From Filobasidium wieringae (taxonomy: Eukaryota; Basidiomycota; Tremellomycetes; Filobasidiales; Filobasidiaceae): a stretch of 64,000 nucleotides of DNA. Both the position numbers and the translations under genes were made by a program. The stretch is from contig BCIV01000008.1 in NCBI GenBank assembly GCA_001600055.1, positions 1 to 64,000 of the forward strand. The letters run 5' to 3'. Positions 46,206 through 58,502 of the stretch are shown one piece after another. Position 1 is the first letter of the stretch; each line of letters begins with the position of its first letter. The notes under the pieces were generated by a model, which did not search any database, was not told the DNA's origin, and saw nothing but the letters and a program-made list of their open reading frames with translations.

Positions 46206-49200
46206 ATGTCAACTCCTGCTACAGACAAGATAGAATCATACCCGTACGAAACCCGTGACCCGATCGAGTCGGTTTGGGTCAGTATAGAAAGAAGTAATCA
46301 TCGGACATGCCTCTCCGTTTTCTGACCAGTTATTTGCTGCACAACAGGGAGAGCGTACGCCTTACCACGGTGAAGGGCAATGGCCTGTGCGTGTAGATGA
46401 GCACATCGAGGCTCCAGTGGAGAGATGGGTTCAGTCAGCCTGTGTCATGTAAGTATGGATCGCGTTGAACCGTTGCACAGAATCTCACGGCGCGAAAACA
46501 GGTGCAGCAACGGTTGCGGAGCGGATATCGGAGTATCCAAGGACGACAAGATTGTAGGAATCAGAGGAAGGGGTGTCGATCGGGTGAACAGAGGTCGACT
46601 CGGACCCAAGGGAATGTGCAGCTGGGAATACAACGGTCACAAAGATCGATTGACTTCGCCAGTAAGCTGCGAATTCGTCATCCGGATATGACCGAACCTC
46701 GCAGACCTGACCATTCATCTCTACTTTCTACAGATGATTAGGAAGAACGGGAAATTGGAGAAAGTAGGATGGGACGAGGCTATGGATCTGATCGTTCGCA
46801 GATCAAAGGAGATCATCGAACATCTGACCCCGCACGCCATCTCTTTTTACGTGAGCGACACCTGACGTTTCACCTGACGTGATACGTGATTCTCATCTGT
46901 TCTCATAATCCCGCTACTCGTAGACTTCGGGTCAACTTTTCCTTGAAGAGTACCATGCTTTGGCTATGGTTGGAAAGGGTGGACTGGGAACATTGACGAT
47001 GGATGGTAACACGCGACTTTGTACCGCTACTGCCGCTGCCTCGATGGTAAGTTTTTGGACCGCCGTCCTTCTCGGTCGCATGCGGTACTGACAGCAACCC
47101 GGCCGCCTTTCCATAGCGAGAGAGTTTCGGCTCGGACGGTCAGCCCGGATCGTACACCGATATCGACGTAACGGACTGTTTCTTTATCGTCGGTCACAAC
47201 ATCGCTGCTACCCAGACCGTCCTGTGGTCGCGAATGCTCGATCGACTCGCCGGTCCCAATCCTCCCAAATGCGTCGTCATCGACCCAAGGCGAACCCCTA
47301 CGGCTGATCACGCCACGGTCCATCTCTCTCCCAAAGTGGGAACCAATCTCGCTCTCCTCAATGGAATTCAGAGGGAAATGTTCGAACGCGGCTATATCGA
47401 TGAAGAATATGTCAGAAAGCACACCATCGGAGTTGAACAGCTCAAACGGATCATCGAGGGATACACCCCTGAGAGAACAGAGGAAATCACCGGTGTATCA
47501 GCTGCCGATCTGAAGAAGGCTGTCGAGATCCTTGGAACCTCCAAGACCGTACTGGCTACCGCGCTTCAGGGGGTATACCAGAGTAACCAGGGTACTGCCA
47601 GCGCTTGTCAGATCAACAACATTCAGTTGCTCAGGGGAAACATTGGTAAACCAGGTGGAGGTATCTATCAGGTACGCATCATCGTTTAACATGAGTCCAC
47701 TCAGCGGATGACTGACCGTTCACGTTAGATGAACGGACAACCTACCGCTCAAAACAACAGAGAAGCAGGTTGTGACGGAGAATTCCCCGGTTTCAGAAAC
47801 AACAACAACCCGGCTCACATGGAAGAGTAAGCCGCAGCTACGCTTGTTGTTATCCCAGTGGCAACTGACTCCCGCTCGTGTTATAGCCTCGCCAAATGCT
47901 GGAATATTGACGCCTTCAAGATTCCCTCTTGGTCTGATCCCATTCACGCCGCTTCGATGTGGGACATGATGGCTGCTGGAACCATCAAGATGGTGTGGAT
48001 CTCGGGTACCAACCCGGCGGTATCCTTTGTCAACTTGGAGAAGATTAGGAGGATCATGGGAATGCCTGGACTCCTGGTCATTGCCCAAGATATCTTCGAG
48101 ACGGAGACTACCCAATTAGCCGACATCGTACTTCCAGCTGCCATGTGGGGAGAGAAGACGGGTTGCTTCACGAACGTCGATCGTACCGTTCATTTGAGTC
48201 ACAAGGCGATCGAGCCTCCTGGTCTCGCCAAGAGCGATCTCGAAATCTTCCTCGATTATGCTCGTAGGATGGAGTTCAAGGACAAGGACGGGAAAGAACT
48301 TCTTCCTTTCCATGACAGCAAGTCTGCATTCGAACACTGGAGGTCGACTACCAAGGGCCGATTGTGCGATTACACTGGAATGTCGTATGACAAGCTTACG
48401 GGCGGTTCAGGAATACAGTGGCCATGTAACGAGGACACCAGTCCTAATGGAACGGAGAGGCTGTACACTGACGGTCAGTTTATGACAAAGCCCGAGGACG
48501 CCGAATCGTTCGGTCACGACTTGGAGACTGGGACGCCGATCACGCCTGAAGAATATGCTATGATGAACCCAAATGGACGAGCTATTCTCAAGTCCTGCCA
48601 CTATCGAATGCCCTACGATGGAGTGACAGAGGAGTACCCCTTCTCTCTGTCCACCGGTCGAAACCATCTCCACTTCCACACACGAACCAAGACCGGGCGA
48701 AGTAGCAGATTGAACAAGGCTGATCCTCACCCATACATCCAAATACACCCTGAGGATGCCGAGAGTTTGCAAGTGCAAAATGGGGACTATGTAGAGGTCA
48801 AATCTCGTCACGGGGAGTGTGAATTGCCAGTAAAGATCGGCAAGATTGCTAAGGGACAGATCTTCATTCCATTCCATTTCGGAAACGTCGTTGACAATAA
48901 CGAAGGTGGACGAGCTTCTACTGCGAACGAGTTGACTCAACCGTCGTGGGATAGGTAAGTGATCTATATCGATTCGTAAAGCCGATTGTACGTCAATCTA
49001 ATCTGGATGCTCTTCACAGGACCTCCAAACAACCTATCTTCAAGACTGGAGGAGTCAAGATTACGAAGATTACAGGCGATAAAGTGTCTATTCCCAGCAA
49101 GCAGAAGGAGGCCGTGAAGAAGATGGAAAGCCCAGAGTACTTCAACGCTCAGTCGGAGAACGACTTTGCTGATCGTGTGCGACATCTTGAGGGTGAGTCG

Positions 49201-49928
49201 CGCCCTATGTTTTGCCCTTGTGGATGCCCTTGCTAATGCCCTTGCACTTCGACCATGCAGACTATATGGGACTGTGGAACGATAGCACCAAAGAGATTAT
49301 CGACGTTCTCGATATGCTTGCCAAGCGCTTGAAGGGAGAGTGAGTCCCAATGTCTATAATTGCACAATGAGCTAATCGTGAAACATCCCCTTTTTCATTT
49401 CACAGCTTCGAGATCGCTTCGGGTATGCTCATCTTGAAGGACTTCATCTCCCAAGCCCAAGAACACCTCAAACCTGCAGTTGAGAAATATGGCAGTCGAG
49501 ACCAAGAGGCGGAGCGAGACACCAAGGCCATCCGCAACGCCCTTTTCCCAGACACCCGTACAGGTGAGTCTTCTGCAATATGATTTCAGACAAATGACGC
49601 CCAGAGCTCATATATTGTTTAGGACATGGTTCGTTTGAGTTGTTGCTGGACGTTCAAGGTCTATACACCTTATTAGGGTGAGTGCGCCCAGATTGTGCAA
49701 GCTATACGCGTCCGCTTAATCTTTTACATGTTCGTTAGGATAACAAAGGGGTATTTGACCGCGTTGATGCCCGTTGCCCAAGCGGAGCAAGACCCCGATT
49801 TTACGAACGCAGTCAAGCTCTCTCAGGAATTGATTCAACGAAGTCTATCTTGGGCTCACTCGCAAATAATGGTCAAGGCGGTACATTCGCTAATCGTTCC
49901 CGCTCCCCCCGCCGCGGGGCATTTCTGA
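46206..49928 (+). CDS. Bacterial-type molybdopterin oxidoreductase (DMSO-reductase family), 982 aa
   Basis: Thirteen exons were read (46206-46277, 46348-46448, 46502-46661, 46734-46850, 46924-47046, 47117-47671, 47729-47826, 47887-48954, 49020-49192, 49261-49339, 49406-49563, 49623-49677, 49739-49928), totalling 2949 nt. Residues 56-97 hold a 4Fe-4S site, CVMCSNGC then RLGPKGMC (C-x2-C-x3-C-x33-C). Residues 179-189 read NTRLCTATAAA, placing Cys183 at the Mo-ligand position used by Nas/Nap nitrate reductases and formate dehydrogenases. Molybdopterin-binding blocks follow: CVVIDPRRTPTADHA, NNIQLLRGNIGKPGGGIYQMNGQ, WISGTNPAVSFVNLEKI, LADIVLPAAMWGEKTGCFTN, and the C-terminal dinucleotide domain with STGRNHLHFHTRTKT. 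About 160 extra residues form helices of unknown type. There is no FAD, haem or 2Fe-2S domain and no signal peptide. Substrate unknown: nitrate or formate are candidates. Confidence 0.93.
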
Positions 49929-51108
49929 TTATCTTCTTTCAATTCGGCGATACTCGAGTGAATGTGAACATGTCATTATCCTAAGTTGAGCAGCCAAGAT
50001 TCTGTATATATGATATTAAATAGCTTAGATCGCTTGGATGACTGATTCGGCTGTCTCATGTTCCTTTGCGACTTACTATTGTGACCATAAACAAGGATCT
50101 AGATTGCGAGTGGATGTGGCAATATAAGCGGTATGTGGCCGATCAGAAGGGCTCGGTCGAGAGAAAGCCATACCGAAAGTACGAAGCACACATCAGTCTG
50201 TTGATCTACCACCGAAGCGTAAACGAAGTTGTTAGGTCTCTAGCTATCCGAGTTGTTTAATGGTCGCGCCCAGTTGCAGGCATTGTAAGTTCAGATGCAC
50301 GCGTTCAATGCATCGCCCGAAATCGAAAATTATATCGTGGCTCCAAGAAGAAAGAATCCATTATCGATAACGTCCTTGCTGGATATATGCCTGAGTCTGA
50401 GGCAAGTGTATACTCGGTAACAGTTACACGTTCCATAGCTGATATATGGATAGTCTAGGTCTTTGTCAATGGCATCCACATGAACGCACAAAGACACCTG
50501 CTGTATGGCCTACATGGTGAGTCAGATCAGCTTTGGGTCGACTCACTCATATACACTTTGTTCATGGACCTAAGCATACAACAGGTGCCATTGCTCATAA
50601 GCAGTGCTCAAGCCGACCATAGCAAAGCCCGCGACAATGGATATAGGTTCATCCATGTTTGAACGATGTCAAAGTTTAGCGCTCATGGACTATCAATACA
50701 GCTTTCACCGGCACCAAGACAATAGATCGTCTCTAAACACAGCAAGTACAAGGCACAAGTCAAGTGAACCCTTGTTACACTTAACTACTGCCTATCGTCT
50801 GCAGCTCGTTCTGTCACACCGTTTTGGGACAAGATGCGGCAGTTTTCGCGGGATCTGATTTAATAAGCTTCAGCGCTAAGGCGGTTGTCTCGGCAAGTGA
50901 TGAAACGCTCCAGACGCGCTAGGCCGCGGCAACTCATCGGCCGATTTTGCTGACGTCAACGAAGTCGAACAGCCATATCTCACACTGAACCCCATATAAA
51001 GATATCCACAGTGCAGATGGACGTGTAGGTCATAGACAGCCATGCAACGATTCACTCTACAACCACTCGAACCGTGCACCTCGAACCACCTACCAGGCTA
51101 TAGCCAAC
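49929..51108. other. Gene-free spacer
   Basis: About 1.2 kb without supported coding sequence or RNA. Short open frames (for example 50066-50260, 50480-50662) show no protein character. A TATA-like CCCATATAAA near 50991-51000 lies about 110 bp upstream of the next start codon and may be its TATA box. Confidence 0.45.
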
Positions 51109-52757
51109 ATGCGCTGGATGTACTCGTCTCCCCTAATCGCTTTTGCATCGCTAGTAGCGAATGCTCAATCTTATGCACCCATCGCTGCTTACGATAATGG
51201 GACCTCAGGCGCAGCTCTCACCATAGAGCATTTGTTTTACGATCAAGTATGTCACATCGCTTGTATCTGGAGTCGCGCAGGCGTTGATTAACATCTTCCT
51301 CTGAAAATGTACAGATGCCCACAGGAATCGCTTTGACCAGCAATGGCACGATGTTCGTGAATTACCCAGTCGCTCTTAGTATGTCGTTCCTTCAAACTGC
51401 CGAGAGGAGCTGTATTGATCTCCTTTTGGGTATTGTACTGTAGATTCGACTTCCGAATCGAACAGTACATCTGTCTACACTCTCGCACGGCTGACCGGAA
51501 ATACCACAGATGTACCTTTCCCTTCCGCTGAATACAACCGGCCGACCGGAGGATACGTCAACGTCTCAGACCCATCTTACGCAAATGGGGATACCGAGCA
51601 CTTCGTCAGTGTTCAAAACGTGGTGGTGGATTATCAAGACCGTGTTTGGGTCCTGGATACGGGTCTGTTCACCCGCCTTTCAGCATCGCGATGTGTAACT
51701 GACAAACCAATCCATTCACTCAGGTCGACCTACCGTAAACAATCAAATGCTACTTTCCAATTTCGGCGGACCTAAACTTGTCGGATTCAACCAAGATGGT
51801 ACACTTGTCAAAACCATCACCTTCCCTCGATCAGTCGTTTTTGCCGATTCATATTTGAACGACGTCCGTTTCGATCTCCGTGCAAATGCTTCTTCTGGTG
51901 GCCAAGGGGTCGCTTATATCACAGATTCGTCTCAAGAAGGCCGTACCGGAATCGTTGTGGTCGATATCGCATCGGGGGAGAGTTGGAGGCATTTGAACGG
52001 GGCGGAACAGACCCGGCCCGATCAAGGTTTCAGGACGAGCTATAACGGGATTCCTTTCATCCCGCTCGTGCCAAGTCAAGATGGGCTTGGACAGGGTCAA
52101 TACTCTCAGTTGACCATGGGATCGGACGGTATTGCGATCAGTTCTGGCAAGTCTCACAAGTTGTTATAGCCTGAACCGACTGAAAGTGCTCATCTTGACG
52201 CAATTCTAGATGGCGCTTACCTGTACTTCACGCCACTAGCGTCTCGCCGACTGTATCGGGTGCCTACTTCTTACCTACTGCAGCAACCCTCAGCATCTAT
52301 GCCGTATGCTGCCAACCAAGCCGTTGCTAACACGCAGCTTGTCACCTTGTTGGCCTCTCATGCCGACGGACTCGAGACGGACTCTACTGGTGTAATCTAT
52401 CAAGGGGCGCCAGAACACAACGCGATTTGGGGATTTAGACCTGAAACTGGAGAGTACTTTAGTGTCGTCAGAGACCCTAGAATTCAATGGCCTGTGAGTA
52501 GTGTCATCCAGTCATAATGTTACGTTAGCTTACGGTCTTCGAACACAGGATACGCTGTTCGTTGCCAATGACAATCGACTGTACTTTACCTCTAATCAAT
52601 ACTGGAAACAGCCCGCGTACAACAATGTGAGTCAAGAGCAGTTTCGTAGTAAGGTCAAGCCACTTATACCAATCGAATTCAGGGTACCGATTTAAGAGAA
52701 AAGCCATTCGTCGTTCTGAGCGTCCCTATCGATGGCGGCCGGGTGAACTTGCAATAA
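51109..52757 (+). CDS. Secreted yellow/major royal jelly protein family protein, 426 aa
   Basis: Seven exons (51109-51246, 51315-51378, 51444-51662, 51724-52146, 52210-52493, 52549-52626, 52683-52757) sum to 1281 nt, giving 426 aa. A signal peptide (MRWMYSSPLIAFASLVANAQ) precedes a beta-propeller with family blocks: MPTGIALTSNGTMFVNYP, VVVDYQDRVWVLDTGRP, SYLNDVRFDLRA, GVAYITDSSQEGRTGIVVVD, SDGAYLYFTPLASRRLYRVP and NAIWGFRPETGEYF, then DTLFVANDNRLYFTSNQYW. Insect relatives include dopachrome-converting yellow proteins; bacterial and fungal members exist, function unclear. Several N-x-S/T sites suggest N-glycosylation. The fourth intron uses a GC donor (GCAAGT at 52147), the only way to keep frame. 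Probably secreted and active outside the cell. Confidence 0.9.
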
Positions 52758-52934
52758 AAGTGTCGTCTTACAATCTCTTAGTTCAACTAGCATAGCGCAT
52801 TAATATCGTGTGTCTGAAGTAAATTATTAACAATCTGAAGCTATCGTCATATCCTGTCGTTTTAGTCAAGAATCTCCTTTGCGTGTTTAAGGGGATTCAA
52901 ATCATTCATCATTGGTGTCCGGAACCCATCGATC

Positions 52935-55059
52935 TCAAGCAGCATAAGCTAGATGTTGACCCTTTCGAACGGTCCTGACTTGAATATCGGTTAGACCGCC
53001 CTCGACACCAGCGTCTTCTTCGCCCTTCTCCGCTTCTGTCAGTTCGTCGATGTGCACGGCCGCGCGCGCCTTTGATCTCGACTTGGTGTCGGCGCTTTCC
53101 ATTTCAATGTTATTGAGATCGACTTCGCCTTCAGCTCGAAGCTTTCCGACGGTCTCAATCAAAATGAGCAGAGCCAAGACTGCAGAATGATATCCGAGAA
53201 CCAATGTGGTGGAATGAGGTTTAGTCAGAGGGAGAAGTCCAAATAGCAAAGCGACCGCTAGTCTCAATCCTAATCGGAACCACTGTGATATGGTCTCGAG
53301 AGTAAGCATGTAGCCATATGATAGAGTTCGTATTGCTTACCCTTGGCAGCAACGCAGATCCAGGACGGTCCAAAGATCCATGTGTCCATCCGATTATGGC
53401 AGTGATAGCGATAGCAGTGGCGAGTCCTCCCGAAAAGTACCACCTTAAGCCTTGTTCGACCTCGATACTAAGGATCATTTTCTTCTGGGCAGCCGATGTC
53501 AAAATCAAAGCCCCGCATAAAGGCCAATGAAGTTGTGTGTACAGGATCGAAGACTGCCAAGACCGTCGCAAGGCGTGGATAAAGACTCGGCTGGCTGAAT
53601 AGTCGAAAGAGTGTCAGTGTCAGTGAGCGAAATCGACTCGGCAAAGATGAGACACATACAGTCGGCATCAAAGTAAAGCCACATTCTAGAGGTTGAGATT
53701 TGATGTTAGACGGGCAGTTTGGAATGAACGGTGGTGATCAGTACTCACATCTCAAAAGCGATGATAATCGCGAGAGCAGCTCTGCCCCATTCGCTGCGAG
53801 TATAGATCGACGTCAGTTTTTCTAATTCAGAATACGAGGTTTTTCAGCAGACTCACCCATGGAACCCAACGTCGTTGCCGTGAGCAACAAAAGTGGAGTT
53901 GATGATACTTTCACCGAGGACGATGACAACAAAAGACTGTGGGAACAGCTATTTAGACTATCAACGCAACCCTTCGTTGCACGGATTCACTGACTGTAAT
54001 CCTTTCTATCATGTGTTCCACGTTCAATGCTGGGGTATACCAAGATTGTGTGAATGGTCGCTGAAAGTGTGGACGGCAAATCAGTAGCCACCTTGTATGC
54101 GCACCGAGAGTTGTCACAAACTCGCCTGGTTCATCCACCGATTGACAAGGGCGAACAACCACTTCAGAGCGAGGACCGCTGCAATCGCCATTGTCGCGAG
54201 GACTACTACCACGGTATCATTTCCTTCGGGAATGAACGCCAAAGGCAACCAGAAGAGACATGGAATAACGTGTTGTATGGCGGCCAACGAGAGAGATTGA
54301 GCGAACTTTGGGAGGATCATGATGTAAATCAAGAACATTACTAATCTCAAGGCTTTTGCGATGAGGATGAATTCAGTGGCGGCATGAATAGCAGGGTATG
54401 TGGACGGCTCGATATGGTGTTCTTCGTCGATCTCTATCCCGGTAGCGTTGGCACTGTACCCGACGAGGAGGACCATGTTGAACAAGACGTAGAGACGCTG
54501 AAGGACATCGTCTGTCCCTGAAGCATTGACAAAGTCGCGGACACTCGACCAGATGGACCAAGAAGGGTAAAAAAGGAGGGCGAATCTGTGCGAGATGCAA
54601 CGCTGATGAGGGCTCTGTTCACCATCCTTTATGTGAGAGCGTCAACGCCTTTGCTCACTTTGCGACGTTGAGACCTGAAGCTTTTGGTTCGATGGCACCG
54701 TCAGCGAGTTGGTGGATGACCCCTACAAACATCAAGTCTAAAGATAGATACGTATCGTGCAGTCAGTGACTACCGTTCTCCCGCGTGTAATCTTATCTCT
54801 GCGGGTTCCCGCTCTCACCAAAGAATAGCTCGACATAGGTCGCCTGTCTCATCTTGGTTCCCTTGTAAAGCTGTCCTCTGTGAAGCCATTGTCGAATGAC
54901 CGGAGCCTTGATGAGGTGTCTCCAGGTGAGAGAATGGCCCTCGGAGTGGTCTTTGTGGGATAGGTTGGGGATGCGGTCGTTCGTTTTGTGGGCTTGAGCG
55001 AAGTGTGATGTAGGCTCGAGCGGTACGTTGGAAGATGACTCTCTGTCCAGAGGGTTCAT
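52935..55059 (-). CDS. LtrA-family (low temperature requirement A) membrane protein
   Basis: Starts MNPLDRESSSNVPLEPTSHF with a cytosolic tail, then RQATYVELFFG spliced to DLMFVGVIHQLADGAIEPKA, the signature of bacterial LtrA and its fungal relatives. Several hydrophobic helices follow: FALLFYPSWSIWSSVRDF, LQRLYVLFNMVLLVGYSANA, LVMFLIYIMILPKFAQSLS, VIPCLFWLPLAFIPEGND. Downstream exons give SFVVIVLGESIINSTFVA, another hallmark block with GES, then the helices near 53.2-53.8 kb. It ends RTVRKGQHLAYAA at TGA 52935. About eight exons; internal borders approximate. The family was named from Listeria growth in cold; the molecular function is unknown. A charged loop (RSKARAAVHIDELTEAEKGE) lies near the C-terminus. 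Confidence 0.88.
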
Positions 55060-55384
55060 GGTGGGCGGGAGGTTGTGGATGTGAGTCGATGGGGGCAGAG
55101 CGCAGAGTCGAGTGGCCGAGTGGTGAATATCGAGGTTTCGTGGTTGATGAAGCGATGAACCGTTTGATCAGAGTGGCTAAGAATAAACAATCACCATCCG
55201 CCTCATGACGCGTTTCCTTTCATAATGCTTCCATACCACACGGAATCAGATTCACCACGTTACTCCGGTTTCACCTTTGGGCTTGGCAAGATCGTGGCCA
55301 CACGTGACTTCCAGCTCGATCGATGCAAAACACATACAAAGGTTACAAACACATGCCACTCTCTCATCTCTCACACCATCACAG
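55060..55384. other. Intergenic region between LtrA-family gene start and kinase stop
   Basis: About 325 bp, both genes on the minus strand. Presumed promoter of the LtrA-family gene. No other signal recognised. Confidence 0.4.
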
Positions 55385-58125
55385 CTAAAGATCCCCATCT
55401 TCGTCCACTTGCTCGACACTTTCCACAATCTCAGCAACCAAAGCCACACATACGCCTGGAACATACCTCTCCGCTTCTTCAAATGCCAAGCGGAGATTTC
55501 GCAATGCTTGACGTGCCTCATTGTTGGGTACTCTCAACGAAAGCTATGCATCATCACAAGACAAGATCATTCAAGCAAGATGCGGATGAACGTCGTACGT
55601 GGCAGCAACTCACGTTATCTAGAGCTGGAATGATCACGGAATCCAACATCATGTCGTCCATCCCGTTCAGACCGTCTCCAAGCTGAACCCCGTCTCCTGC
55701 TCGGTCAATCGTGTTACCAATCGCACTAGCGGTCGCTGCACCCGTTTGACTATGGTCCTGATGTGTCTCAGTTCCGTATCCAGCTCGGTCCCGAGCGTGG
55801 CCATTTCCGTTTCCTTGTTGCATCTGCGTCTGAGCGGGAGCATGTCGGATCGTCTCGAAGATCTCGTTACCTTTCCCACGATGACTACCATGCGGCGCAG
55901 GTGAGCCTCCTTGAAGGCTCTGAATGCTTGGCGGGCGAGGCAAGGGTCCTCTCGCCCGTTGTACCGTCCCGATCGTTCCTCCACCAGTTTGAGATCGCTC
56001 CCCTCGAGCTTGCTGGGACAAGTGGCCTTTGTTGTCGATGTCAGACATGGCTGGTCTTGATCTAGAGCTCTCGGCCCGTATCGGCAATGAGTCTTCGTTA
56101 GACGGCCTCGGTAACGTCCCTGAAGCAGCGGAACTGATCGCATTTTTCACCGTTCCGACTGAGAGCAGAGTTGCGGTAAACCTCCTATCAAGTCTTTCAA
56201 CCGACAGATCGAAATACATACAGTCCCAAAGGTTGTCTTCTGGAAGACCAAATCTTGCTCTGAGGAGCAAGATTACATATATCAGGACGAGGAGGCTCTG
56301 TAGCTGAAGCGCTATCGACTAGTCCAACTTACGTTTGTTTGTCCTCGATAGGCTTGTCGTTTTCCTTGTTGAGTTGTTCGCTGGCGGCGCGCTCAATCAG
56401 CTCGGTCAGATATTCTTTTCGCTTAGCCGAACGAATGAAACGGTGCTTCAGAAGTTCCTTAGCGGAAGGCCGCTAAATGGCGTTTCAAGATGTCAGAAAT
56501 ACATGCGATACTTTGAGAAGAGGTTCGAAGGGTCTTGACTTACAGCATTAGGATCCCGTTGAAGACACAACGATACGAATTCTCGAAAAGGCTTTGAGAA
56601 CTTTTCTTCCAAGACAGGTGGTGGATTTCTAGGAATAAGGAACAGGACCTGAAAAGCGAAGATATGAGTTTTGCGTCCGGGGAAGGATTCGGACCTTCTC
56701 AGTCACCTTCATAGGATGTAGATCGGCATATGGCGGTTCTAGTTTTGCCATTTCGATCAACGTAATGCCTGAGTGAAGCAAAAAGTGTCCCTTTCAGCAT
56801 TTGCTAGTGGGGTGCATGCTGTGCGGCTCACCCAAACTCCATATATCTGCGCTATAAGAATAACCGGATTGCTTGATGACCTCCGGACTCTGCAGCATCG
56901 ATCGCACGTGTCAGTGATACACCAGTGCAGCTTGCAATCAAGAAAAAATTCCCACCATCCAGTACGGTGTGCCAACGAACGTGTTCTGTCATGTTCACAG
57001 TTGAATATACGATGGTACCATGAAGAAATAGCGACAAACCTTCTTTGTCATTGTAGCGCTTAGCTGTCCCGAAACTCCAAAGTCCGCCAATTTGACTGTA
57101 CATCCACTGCAGGTCAGTTTTGAGAGGCGCCACGAGGACATACGAGCAGACTTACCACCTCCGCTGGAAGTCAAGAGAATGTTGGCAGCTGACGTTTTCA
57201 ATCAATTCAATTCAGATGATATGTCAGGCATCGGAATTTCAAGACTGACCTTTGATATCTCTGTGTAGCTTGTTCTCGCCATGAAGATATTCAAGACCCT
57301 TCAACAACTCCCGGGCCAGAATAGCTATGTATTCTTCCCTGAAAGGTCCAACTGCCTTGAGCTGACCGATGCGTAAGCATTGTTAATGAACAAGGTCTAA
57401 CAGTGTGAGGTAGAGCTTCGGAAGCTTACCAAATCCCCCACACTACCTCCAGAACAGTACTCCATGACAATCCACAGGTGTGATTGCTTCAAGAAAGCTC
57501 CGTGGTATCTTTTCAGTAGAACGATTCAACGATAGGACAACAAGAGGAATTGAAACGGTCTCTACCTCGTAACCCATTCGCTATCCATCTGTCCTAGAAC
57601 CTGAATTTCCATTTGGATGTCTTCGATTTCATCTTCTGCCGCTTCTAGATCGATGATTTTGATAGCCACAGGTAAAGTCGTACGTCTCTCATATCCCTTG
57701 TATACCTCACCAAAGGAACCTTTCCCAATGCGGTGCTGCTTCACATAATACTCCTCCGGATCAACTTGCTGTCGTGAGGGTGTTCCCTTGTTGCTAAACG
57801 ATTGAGGTTGGCGATGCTGCGAAAGATTTGACGATGTGGATGGGAATTGGGTAGATGAAGGCGGAGGTGGTGCCTGTCTCTGTTGAGTGAAGCTAGTAGT
57901 GGATTTCATTTGCTTCTGCAACGGATGCCAGGACTATGAGCTCAAGAACATTGAGCAATTTGGCAATGAAAGGCTCACGATTTCTCCTTGCGATTGAGAT
58001 TGGTTGACGAAAATACCAGGTGTGCCGAACTGCTTCTTTACAGGAAGTGGTGTCGATCGCGTTGGTGGATTGGCTTCAGGTTGTGACTGCTGATGGAGCG
58101 ACCGAGAGGATGGATAGTGCTGCAT
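55385..58125 (-). CDS. STE20-like protein kinase, germinal-centre kinase (GCK-III-like)
   Basis: Exon 1 (58125-57979) and exon 2 (from 57915) encode a Gln/Ser/Pro-rich N-terminal tail, then the kinase domain: glycine loop [16 protein letters not shown], the beta-3 lysine in [49 protein letters not shown] and [20 protein letters not shown], ending [15 protein letters not shown]. The AEDEIEDIQ helix C and the [18 protein letters not shown] activation segment are typical of GCK-III/Mst3-Sps1 kinases. The C-terminal part includes [20 protein letters not shown] across a spliced junction, a low-complexity Gln/Asn/Gly region and a conserved-looking end ([18 protein letters not shown], then [15 protein letters not shown]). 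Such kinases act with Mo25 and NDR kinases in cell polarity and separation. Exon borders around 55.5-57 kb are partly approximate. Confidence 0.92.
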
Positions 58126-58502
58126 TGTGAGGCCTCTCAAAGCTCTTAGAGCTCATACAAGATGGTGGCGACAGATGCAGTGGAAAAAAGACCGAGAATC
58201 GGGATCACTCGTGCTGTAGTCGCAATCGCGATTCCGACGATCAATTGTTAATTGCTTTGTGCTGTTTGTTGTTGTATGTGGACGATCTGCCCGTTACGTA
58301 TTACGAGATCAGCAGATGTTTTGATGAGTCTGGTGCGGAGCTATCGTTAGGTGGCAGAGTCGAAAGTATTTATGAACAGCTGACCATTCAAGTGATGAGT
58401 TCTCATAGATCACATAGCAATAATGATCAAACAACAAAGCATCAATTATATCAAACGATCAGAACCAACGGGTAAGTGTTTGTTTACTTTGTCGTCTAGC
58501 TG
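58126..58502. other. Intergenic region between kinase start and MLH3 stop
   Basis: About 375 bp on the same strand, kinase promoter side. An AT-rich segment near 58230-58260 is the only feature noted. Confidence 0.4.
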
